Source: Acidobacteria bacterium UBA2994 (lineage in GTDB: Bacteria > Acidobacteriota > Vicinamibacteria > Vicinamibacterales > UBA8438). From it: 17,111 bases of DNA. Position numbers and translations under genes: made by a program. The notes beneath the pieces are model-generated. The model saw only the letters and a list, made by a program, of their open reading frames with translations. It was not told the DNA's origin and did not search any database. The DNA is taken from contig DEAA01000061.1 in the NCBI GenBank assembly GCA_002346545.1, positions 10,787 through 27,897 of the forward strand. The letters are read 5' to 3'. Shown one piece after another: positions 1 through 6,727 of the stretch (its first letter is position 1; each line of letters opens with the position of its first letter).

Positions 1-386
1 ACATGGTGCGCCTCCTGGCCGAATACGGCGCCCATGTCTTGCAGCCGATGGACGACGGCACCACGCCACTCATGGCGGCCGTCGGCCTGGGTGCGAGCCG
101 GTCCACGACCCGCCGCAATCGCCTCATCGCCCCCGAACTGGTCTCAGCAGAGTGGGCCGACGGCGTCGGCGTACGCGACACCGTGCAGGCCCTGCTCGAC
201 GTCGGCGCCGGACCGAGCCTGGACACAATCGGTCGGTCGGGCAACACCGCGCTCCACAACGCGGCCCGATATCGTTTCCGCGAGGCCGCCCAACTGCTGG
301 TCGAAGCCGGAGCGGATCCGCGCATCGCCAACGAGGCTGGGACCACAGCCGAGGAAATGCTGTTGAGACTGGAAGGAGCCCAATGA
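1..386 (+). CDS. Ankyrin-repeat protein, 3' end only
   Basis: This is the C-terminal part of an ankyrin-repeat protein; the reading frame is already open at base 3 and the start lies upstream of the window. About three repeats are visible. They show the GTTPLMAA and GNTALHNAA helix signatures, each followed by an LLxxGA(D/G)P loop, with a final partial GTTAEEML repeat. One repeat carries a long insertion of about 25 residues between its two helices. The fragment lines up with the last repeats of the complete ankyrin protein at 6728-8206, including an insertion at the same place, so the two are paralogues. By analogy with that copy it is probably exported, but its N-terminus cannot be seen. 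Its TGA stop overlaps the ATG of the next gene, so the two are probably translationally coupled. Ankyrin repeats are protein-binding scaffolds; the partner is unknown. Confidence 0.88.
   Translation, partial: MVRLLAEYGAHVLQPMDDGTTPLMAAVGLGASRSTTRRNRLIAPELVSAEWADGVGVRDTVQALLDVGAGPSLDTIGRSGNTALHNAARYRFREAAQLLVEAGADPRIANEAGTTAEEMLLRLEGAQ
371..378 (+). promoter_or_regulatory. Ribosome binding site deciding the start at 383
   Basis: GGAAGGAG ends four bases before the ATG at 383. It supports that start over the longer in-frame extension back to 152, which would overlap most of the ankyrin gene and lacks a signal peptide at its N-terminus. Confidence 0.7.
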
Positions 387-2854
387 GCCTTCGACACGTC
401 ACCGGCGTGACGCTTGGCCTCGGCTTGTGGCTGCTCGCCGGGCACGGCCCTACCGACGCCGCTCAGCCAGCGTCCACGATGGACGCGACCGCGGCTCGGG
501 CCGTCGTCGACCGGTATTGCGTGGCTTGCCACAACGAGCGGACGCTAGCCGGAGACCTGAGCCTCGCCAGCCTGGACCTGGCCGCGGTGGGCGACCACGC
601 CGAGGTGTGGGAGCACGTAATCAGACGGCTCAAGGCTGCCGCGATGCCTCCGGCGGGTCGACCGCGCCCTGACCTCACCACCACGAACGCCTTCGTGCAC
701 TGGTTGGAGAGTGAGCTCGACGTAGCCGGACTCGCCGATGTCGACCCGGGCCGACCGGCCGTCCATCGTCTCAATCGCGCCGAATATGGCAACGCCATCC
801 GGGACCTGTTCGACCTGGACGTGAATGTGACGGCACTCCTCCCGGTGGACGACGAGGAGCACGGCTTCGACAACATCGCCGACGTGCTATCGGTCTCCCC
901 CACCCTCATCGAGCGGTATCTGGCCGCGGCGCAGCAGATCAGCCGGCTCGTAGTGGGCGACCAGAGCCTGCGGCCAGTTGCCACCATCTATCCGGTGCAT
1001 GGCTCGCTCGACCAGGACCACGCGGTCAGCCTCGACCTGCCGCTCGGCTCCAGGGGCGGGCTCACCATCGACCACAACTTTCCGGTCGACGGCGAGTATC
1101 TGATCCGGGTCAGCCTGCGAAAACAGGAGTATGGCTACGTCCGAGGACTCGGGCAGCCTCATGCGCTAGACGTTCGACTCGACGGCGCCCGGCTCGACAC
1201 CTTCACGATAGGCCGCGTGTGGGAGCATGGTCAGCTGCCGCCGATGGGCTACGCCGGCAAGTTCGACCAGGTCTACGACGGCAATTCGTTTCCCGAATGG
1301 GAACGTTACGCCCTAAACGCCGACGAGGGCATGGAGCTACGCGTCGACGTGACCGGCGGCCCGCATCAGGTCGGCATCGCATTCGACCGACGGTCCGCGG
1401 TCGCCGAAGGCATCCTGCCGCTTCCAGTCGATCGGTCGTCCTACTCGTACGGACAAGACGAGATGCAGGACGGCAACCCGGCCATCTCCGGCGTCGAGAT
1501 CATCGGCCCGTTCGACGCCAGCGGAGCCGCCGCCCTACCCGGCCGGCATCGAGTGTATGTCTGCCAGCCAGACGACGTGATGAACGACACGACGTGCGCG
1601 CAAGAGATCCTCTCGACCCTGGCCGGACGCGCGTATCGTCGCCCCGCTACCGCTGACGACACCGCGGAGCTGATGGCGTTCTTCGATGCAGGCCGTAGCG
1701 ACGGCGGCTTCGACGCCGGCATCCAGGCTGCGATCGAACGGCTGCTGGTCGACCCCGAGTTCCTGTTCCGGATCGAGACCGACCCGACCGATGTGGCGCC
1801 AGGCGCCGCCTACCCGGTCAGCGGTCTCGAGCTGGCGTCCCGGCTGTCGTTCTTCCTCTGGAGCAGCATTCCCGACGACGAGTTGCTCGACCTGGCCACA
1901 GCGGGGCGACTGACCGACGACGAGGTACTGACAGCCCAAGTCGAGCGGATGCTGGCCGACCCCCGGTCTCGCGCGCTCGTGGAGAACTTCGGTAGCCAGT
2001 GGCTGGAGCTGCGCAAGCTTCGGAACGCGGTGCCGGACACGGCGACCTACACGGCGTTCGACGAGAGCCTCCGCCAGGCGATGCGCCGCGAAACGGAGCT
2101 TTTCCTCGAACAGCAGATGCTGACCGACCGCCCGCTCGTCGAGCTGCTACGAGCCGACCATACCTACGTGAACGAGCGACTAGCGCGACACTACGGCATT
2201 CCTGGCGTCTATGGACCGCATTTCCGCAGGGTACCGGCCGATGAGACCCGAGGCGGGTTGCTGGGACACGCGAGCATCCTGACCATTACCTCGTACGCCA
2301 ACCGCACCTCGCCTGTCGTGCGAGGGGTCTGGCTCCTGGACAACATGCTCGGCACTCCGCCCTCGCCTCCGCCGCCAGACGTGCCCAGCCTGCCGACGGC
2401 CCGGGGCGACGACAGCGTACCCCCCACGATGCGGGAGCGTCTGGCCCAGCATCGCGACAGCCCGGTGTGCGCAAGCTGCCACAACACCATCGACCCGCTC
2501 GGCTTCGCGCTCGAGTCGTATGACGCCATCGGACGCTGGAGAACCACCGACGGCGGCGGGACGCCATTCGACACCGGCATCCCGATCGATCCGTCCGGCA
2601 CGCTGGTGGATGGCACCGAGTTGCGCGGACTTCCGGGCCTCCGAGACGCCTTGATTGACCGTCGAGAGCAGTTCGTCGACACCGTGACCGAGAAACTCCT
2701 CACGTATGCGGTTGGACGTACACTGAGTGCGGCCGACATGCCCGTGGTGCGACAGATCGCGCGACAGACATCCCCTGACGAGCTGACCTGGTCGACGCTC
2801 GTTAACGCGATCGTGAAGAGTCAGCCGTTCCTCATGCGCAGGTCAGAATCATGA
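383..2854 (+). CDS. DUF1592-family (PSD/PSCyt) exported cytochrome c-like protein, copy 1
   Basis: An 823-residue protein with a Sec signal peptide (about 1-27). An N-terminal cytochrome c-like segment follows, with CVACH at 46-50 and a likely axial Met at 88 in AMPP. Then come a DUF1587-type segment starting at HRLNRAEY (about 128), a beta-rich middle region of unknown role (about 195-330), a DUF1595/DUF1592 region (about 395-620; hallmark LLVDPEFLFR), a DUF1588 segment with a second haem motif CASCH at 696-700, and a C-terminal DUF1585 segment (about 745-820). These modules define a multidomain family common in Planctomycetota and Acidobacteriota whose reaction is not established. The ATG at 383 is chosen because it is followed by a signal peptide and preceded by a strong ribosome binding site. 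It overlaps the genes on both sides by four bases. A paralogue of the same architecture lies at 9568-11961. Confidence 0.93.
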   Translation: MSLRHVTGVTLGLGLWLLAGHGPTDAAQPASTMDATAARAVVDRYCVACHNERTLAGDLSLASLDLAAVGDHAEVWEHVIRRLKAAAMPPAGRPRPDLTTTNAFVHWLESELDVAGLADVDPGRPAVHRLNRAEYGNAIRDLFDLDVNVTALLPVDDEEHGFDNIADVLSVSPTLIERYLAAAQQISRLVVGDQSLRPVATIYPVHGSLDQDHAVSLDLPLGSRGGLTIDHNFPVDGEYLIRVSLRKQEYGYVRGLGQPHALDVRLDGARLDTFTIGRVWEHGQLPPMGYAGKFDQVYDGNSFPEWERYALNADEGMELRVDVTGGPHQVGIAFDRRSAVAEGILPLPVDRSSYSYGQDEMQDGNPAISGVEIIGPFDASGAAALPGRHRVYVCQPDDVMNDTTCAQEILSTLAGRAYRRPATADDTAELMAFFDAGRSDGGFDAGIQAAIERLLVDPEFLFRIETDPTDVAPGAAYPVSGLELASRLSFFLWSSIPDDELLDLATAGRLTDDEVLTAQVERMLADPRSRALVENFGSQWLELRKLRNAVPDTATYTAFDESLRQAMRRETELFLEQQMLTDRPLVELLRADHTYVNERLARHYGIPGVYGPHFRRVPADETRGGLLGHASILTITSYANRTSPVVRGVWLLDNMLGTPPSPPPPDVPSLPTARGDDSVPPTMRERLAQHRDSPVCASCHNTIDPLGFALESYDAIGRWRTTDGGGTPFDTGIPIDPSGTLVDGTELRGLPGLRDALIDRREQFVDTVTEKLLTYAVGRTLSAADMPVVRQIARQTSPDELTWSTLVNAIVKSQPFLMRRSES

Positions 2855-4215
2855 TGATTCCGAAGCGAGCCATTTCCCGTCGGACGGTCCTCCGCGGCGT
2901 CGGTGCCACGCTGGCGCTGCCGCTGTTCGAGCGGATGGCCCCCACGACCCACCTCGCCCGCGCGGCGACCGCGCCGGTGCGTCGATTCTGCACCGTGTAT
3001 GTGCCCAACGGTATCGTCATGGAGCGGTGGACACCGGCAACCGAGGGCACCGGGTTCGACTTCACCCCGACACTGCTGCCACTGCAACCGTTCCGCGATC
3101 ATCTGCTGGTGCTTAGCGGTTTCGACAACACCGGCGCGCGGTCACGATCGGGCGCCTCTGGTGCGCACGCCAAGCCAGCCGGTGCCTTCATGACCGGCAT
3201 CGAACCGCTACCGACCACCGGCAGCTCGAGCCTGTCGCTCGGTATCTCGATGGACCAGCTCCTGGCCAACACCATCGGCCAGCAGACGCCGCTCCCCTCC
3301 CTTGAGCTCGGGCTCGAGGGCGCCGACACCGTCAACGGCGTCGGCACCTGCGATGTCGGCTTCAGCTGCGCCTATCAGAACCGGCTGGCCTGGAGCGGCC
3401 CGTCCACCCCGCTACCGGTCGAGACCAACCCACGGGTCGTCTTCGAGCGGCTATTCGGCGGCGTGGACAGCACAGATCCGGACGTGCGGCGTGCCCGCAT
3501 GTCCCGTCAGACCAGCATTCTCGACTCGGTGCTGGACAAGGTCGACCGGCTTCAAGACGACCTGGGCCGTCGGGACCAGGCCAAGCTGGATGAGTATCTG
3601 CAGTCAGTTCGCGAGATCGAACGACGGATTCAGGTGGCCGAGGACCAGGGCCGTGAGCTCCCGACGGTAGACTCTCCGGCCGGCATTCCCGTCAGCTACG
3701 ACGAGCACGCGCGACTGATGTTTGACATGCAGGTGCTGGCGCTTCAGACCGACACGACACGGGTACTCACGTTTCAGGTGGGTCGCGAGCAAAGCGGAGC
3801 CACCTATCCGCAGATCGGTGTATCAGACTCACACCACCCGATCTCGCACCACGGCGGCGACAAGAACAAGATCGCCAGCCTGGCGAAGATCAACGCGTAT
3901 CACGCCAACCTGTTCGCGTACTACCTGGAGAAGCTCGCCACGACCAGCGACGGGGACGCGACGCTGCTCGACAACGTCATCGTGCTCTACGGCAGCGCCA
4001 TCAGCGAGGGCAATAGCCACGACATCCGCAACCTGCCGATCCTCCTGGCCGGAGGCGGCGCCGGCCTGGTCAAGGGTGGCCGGCACGTCAAGTACCCCGA
4101 TCAGACCCAGCGGCTCACGAACCTCCAACTCACGCTACTCAACAAGCTGGGCGTCCCGACCGAGACGTTCGGGGACAGCACGGGCGAGCCGATCAACGAA
4201 CTCTCTGAGGTGTAG
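2851..4215 (+). CDS. DUF1552 (HXXSHH) Tat-exported protein, copy 1
   Basis: A 454-residue DUF1552 protein. The N-terminus has a twin-arginine signal (SRRTVLRG near residues 9-16, then a hydrophobic stretch), so it should cross the membrane folded. The family hallmark HXXSHH is present as HPISHH at 329-334, followed by GGD. Cys167 and Cys173 flank DVGFS and are conserved in the paralogue (166 and 172), suggesting a disulfide. A second His/Asp/Asn cluster, GSAISEGNSHD, lies near residues 382-392. The fold may resemble alkaline-phosphatase-like proteins such as DUF1501, but that is inference and no activity is known. The start overlaps the upstream stop (ATGA at 2851-2854); a second ATG follows at 2854. 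No strong ribosome binding site is visible, so translation probably depends on coupling. It is the last gene before the convergent intergenic region. Confidence 0.93.
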   Translation: MMIPKRAISRRTVLRGVGATLALPLFERMAPTTHLARAATAPVRRFCTVYVPNGIVMERWTPATEGTGFDFTPTLLPLQPFRDHLLVLSGFDNTGARSRSGASGAHAKPAGAFMTGIEPLPTTGSSSLSLGISMDQLLANTIGQQTPLPSLELGLEGADTVNGVGTCDVGFSCAYQNRLAWSGPSTPLPVETNPRVVFERLFGGVDSTDPDVRRARMSRQTSILDSVLDKVDRLQDDLGRRDQAKLDEYLQSVREIERRIQVAEDQGRELPTVDSPAGIPVSYDEHARLMFDMQVLALQTDTTRVLTFQVGREQSGATYPQIGVSDSHHPISHHGGDKNKIASLAKINAYHANLFAYYLEKLATTSDGDATLLDNVIVLYGSAISEGNSHDIRNLPILLAGGGAGLVKGGRHVKYPDQTQRLTNLQLTLLNKLGVPTETFGDSTGEPINELSEV

Positions 4216-4241
4216 GCGGGCCCCGTGGACCGGAGGCCCGC

Positions 4242-4420
4242 GGCTTTGGCCTTTGGGCTTTGGAGAGACCGTAGGGCGGGGCTTTAGCCCCGCCCTACGG
4301 AATCCGGTCTTCGGACGGTCAGACGATTCGTGGATCGGACGAGTCCACCGATTACCCGTAAGGTTGTCAGCAGAGTTCACCCGACAACCGGCGTCGCGCC
4401 AAAGCCCAAAGCCTAAAGCC
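4242..4420. repeat. Structured intergenic element with inverted heptamer arms
   Basis: Two 22-base arms, 4242-4263 and 4399-4420, are inverted repeats of each other with 20 of 22 positions matching. Each arm is itself about three heptamers of the form NNAGCCY (read on the + strand for the right arm, on the - strand for the left arm). Between them lie a perfect 14-bp hairpin (4269-4300), a 5-bp stem GTGGA/TCCAC (4330-4348) and a 7-bp stem GGTTGTC/GACAACC (4362-4389). The element fills nearly all of the gap between two convergent genes. It could be a non-autonomous mobile repeat, an extragenic palindromic repeat or a structured 3' region. No target-site duplication is visible at the ends. Confidence 0.6.
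4269..4300. terminator. Perfect 14-bp GC hairpin between convergent genes
   Basis: The arm CCGTAGGGCGGGGC pairs with GCCCCGCCCTACGG across the loop TTTA. It sits 54 bases after the stop of the + strand DUF1552 gene and about 125 bases after the stop of the - strand propeller gene, so it could end transcription from both sides. Neither side has a T-run, so it is not a textbook intrinsic terminator and may instead be a repeat-family palindrome. Confidence 0.5.
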
Positions 4421-4425
4421 CAGTG

Positions 4426-6618
4426 TCATTCAGCGAGCGGATGCGGGCGGAACTGGAACTGGACGATCTCGCTCGTCGTGCCCTTGCCGCCTTCCAGGTG
4501 ATAGGGCGACCCGGTGTTGAAGCTGGCCCAGACGCCACGGCCCTTCCAGCCGGTGTTCGGATCATCGATCCGACCGTCGAGTCCCCGGCTGTAGAACCCC
4601 AGCGGATACGGCACCCGCATCGTTACCCACTCGCCGCTGTCCGGCATCAGCGCCAGGAGAGCGTCTGACGACGTGCCTGTGGCGATCGGCACATTGGCGC
4701 CCAGTCCAAGCGAATCGAACTGGTCGACCCAGCTGTAGTAGTGATAGTCGGCGTTCGCCGTCCCCTCGACTCCCTGCATACTCGGGCCCGGCGTCTGATA
4801 GAGCGTCCAGCCCTCGGTGCAGTGCTGGCCAGTCGCCGTCGGCCCATTCAGCACCGCGCACTCGTTGCGGTCGAAGCTAGCGAAGTGCCCACTGCCGCCG
4901 AGCGCGGTCCAGATCAGCCCGTTGCGGTCGACGTCGATGCCGCGGGGCCCATACCCCCATGCCGACGGGTCACCGGTCGGGTCGTAGGGCGGTTCGTAGA
5001 CTTCCGACTTGCACGTCTCTGGCGGATTGTCACCAAGCTCCAGCCGGATCAGCTGCCCCGGCACCGGGAACCGCCGGGTGATCCAGACCGACCCATCCGG
5101 GTGCGGAATGATCCCGTAGGCGCGCTGGAACTTGTCAAGACTGCCGATGCGGGTATCCCGCGCGGGGTCCACCTCGACCTCGCCATCGGGGGTCGGCTCG
5201 GTCCACGGCTTGGTGATTACCCCATCGCCGTTGGTGTCGATCACGGTCGGGCACCAGCCCTGCGAGGTCCGCTCGTCGCCGGTCTCGTCATAGAGCCGGG
5301 TATTCAGCCACCCCACTGCTTCAGTCGACCCACTGAGCCAGAGCGTGTCGTCCTCATCGTCGGCAAACTGCAGATGATGCGTGAAGTAGCAGGTGTCGAT
5401 CAGGACAATCTTTTCGGTGGCCGGGTCGTAGTAGGACAGCTGCCGAGACTCCGCCCGATGCTGGATCGGGTAGTACTCGGCGAACGGATGGTCAGAGCCC
5501 TCCAGACACCAGTTCGGCACGTCGTTCGGTCGCACTGCCTGGGTAATCCAGACCCGGCCCTTGCCGTCCATCATCGGGTTGTGGGCGCTTCGACTCACCA
5601 GCCCTGACGGCTCGTTCGGGTAGTAGAGCGACGGCACGGCGGTAGACGCGCCCTGATAGGAGTTGCCCCGCGCCTGACGCTCGACCCTCGTCGGCAGATC
5701 CATCCGCACGGACTGGCGGCCCACCAGATCGGTGACCACGAGACCGGCGCCCCCCACCCCGTAGATCGGACCGCCGCCATAGCGCGTCGGGTCACGCTTG
5801 TCGGTCGACACGTTGTCGTGGACCATCCCCTGCGGGTGGCCCCAGCCCCACATGCTGAGCACGAGGTTGCGCTCGATGCCCTCCGGTCGCGGCGGCACCG
5901 GCGGCAGCTGGCCGGCGGCGATGCGGTCCGACCATTCGGAATACAGGCGAATCGCCCGCGGCCGGCCGATGCGGTTGATCTCGGCCGACATCGCCGGTCC
6001 CGCCCCTCCCGCCTGGATGCGGTAGTTCCACGCATCGGCGGTCGAGTCGAACGAGCTGACATCGAGCATCGGCATCTCCCGGGTGGCCTGGTTCCCGATC
6101 TGATGACACAGCTGACAGCCGTCCTTCATCCGGTCGATCCAGTCCGCCTGGGTCTTCATTGCCGTCCCGATGCCGTTGCCTCGCGGGCCGGTGCCGGGGA
6201 AATCGCTGGCCGCCGGCACCTCGAGGAGCGACATCCAGTAACTCGCCGGATAGATCTCGGCTGCCTCTTCGGGAGTAGCATCCACCACGTCCAGCGCCAC
6301 CTCATCGCCCGGCGCGGCGCTGACCTTCATCGAATCGCGCAGACCGTAGCCGCGCACCCAGAGCTCGTAGTCTGCCGCGGGCAAGTCAGGAACGAGGTAA
6401 CGTCCCCCGTCATCGGTGACCACGATCTTCCGGAAGGCGGTGTCGAAGTCGTGAGTCTCGGCGATGACCCAGACGCCCGCCTCGGGCCCTTGCTCGCCAG
6501 TGACGACTCCGTGGATGTCGTCGCCAGCGGCACGCGCGCGACCGGCCGACCACGTCATCACGACCGCCATCGCGATCGCCAGCAGTCCTACACTCCACAC
6601 TCGGCCACTGCTCTTCAT
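4426..6618 (-). CDS. Carboxypeptidase regulatory-like / CxxCH / beta-propeller exported protein
   Basis: A 730-residue exported protein. After a signal peptide (about 1-31, ending ARAAG) comes a carboxypeptidase-regulatory-like beta-sandwich (about 35-112; GxxGPEAGVWVIAE and DDGGRYLVPDLPAADYELWVRGYG). A single haem-type motif, CQLCH, lies at 168-172. The rest looks like a streptogramin-lyase (Vgb)-type propeller, with repeated blades such as GKGRVWITQ, PDGSVWITRR and RNGLIWTALGG. An EF-hand-like calcium loop DTNGDG is at 461-466, and several further cysteines may form disulfides. The family recurs in Acidobacteriota but has no proven substrate. The ATG at 6618 is preferred over one 15 codons upstream because it has a good ribosome binding site and opens directly into the signal peptide. 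It follows the ankyrin gene by 109 bases and may be the last gene of that operon or have its own promoter. Confidence 0.88.
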   Translation of the reverse strand: MKSSGRVWSVGLLAIAMAVVMTWSAGRARAAGDDIHGVVTGEQGPEAGVWVIAETHDFDTAFRKIVVTDDGGRYLVPDLPAADYELWVRGYGLRDSMKVSAAPGDEVALDVVDATPEEAAEIYPASYWMSLLEVPAASDFPGTGPRGNGIGTAMKTQADWIDRMKDGCQLCHQIGNQATREMPMLDVSSFDSTADAWNYRIQAGGAGPAMSAEINRIGRPRAIRLYSEWSDRIAAGQLPPVPPRPEGIERNLVLSMWGWGHPQGMVHDNVSTDKRDPTRYGGGPIYGVGGAGLVVTDLVGRQSVRMDLPTRVERQARGNSYQGASTAVPSLYYPNEPSGLVSRSAHNPMMDGKGRVWITQAVRPNDVPNWCLEGSDHPFAEYYPIQHRAESRQLSYYDPATEKIVLIDTCYFTHHLQFADDEDDTLWLSGSTEAVGWLNTRLYDETGDERTSQGWCPTVIDTNGDGVITKPWTEPTPDGEVEVDPARDTRIGSLDKFQRAYGIIPHPDGSVWITRRFPVPGQLIRLELGDNPPETCKSEVYEPPYDPTGDPSAWGYGPRGIDVDRNGLIWTALGGSGHFASFDRNECAVLNGPTATGQHCTEGWTLYQTPGPSMQGVEGTANADYHYYSWVDQFDSLGLGANVPIATGTSSDALLALMPDSGEWVTMRVPYPLGFYSRGLDGRIDDPNTGWKGRGVWASFNTGSPYHLEGGKGTTSEIVQFQFRPHPLAE

Positions 6619-6623
6619 GTCTG

Positions 6624-6629
6624 CCTCCC
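6624..6629 (-). promoter_or_regulatory. Ribosome binding site deciding the start at 6618
   Basis: On the minus strand GGGAGG lies five bases upstream of the ATG at 6618. The longer in-frame alternative starting at 6663 lacks a comparable site and would place a polar stretch before the signal peptide. Confidence 0.7.
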
Positions 6630-6661
6630 GGAGCCGTGTTCTGATGTACGAATACCTGCAC

Positions 6662-6690
6662 ACTTTGGATCAGCCGCGCTCAGGTTTCAA
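6662..6690 (-). promoter_or_regulatory. Weak candidate promoter upstream of the propeller gene
   Basis: On the minus strand TTGAAA (6685-6690) and CAAAGT (6662-6667) are separated by 17 bases, in the 109-base gap before the gene at 6618. The match to a sigma-70 consensus is modest, and such pairs occur by chance. Confidence 0.2.
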
Positions 6691-6727
6691 GCGCGTCAAA
6701 GAGACGACCCCGGCCTGGGGGAGGGGG

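Noticed and set aside
152..382. N-terminal extension of the first DUF1592 gene
   Set aside because: The Arg-rich extension overlaps the ankyrin gene out of frame. The ATG at 383 has a good ribosome binding site and is followed at once by a signal peptide.
4216..4425. Insertion sequence or transposase remnant between the convergent genes
   Set aside because: No transposase-like coding sequence and no target-site duplication is visible; only inverted arms and hairpins are present, so I describe it as a repeat element.
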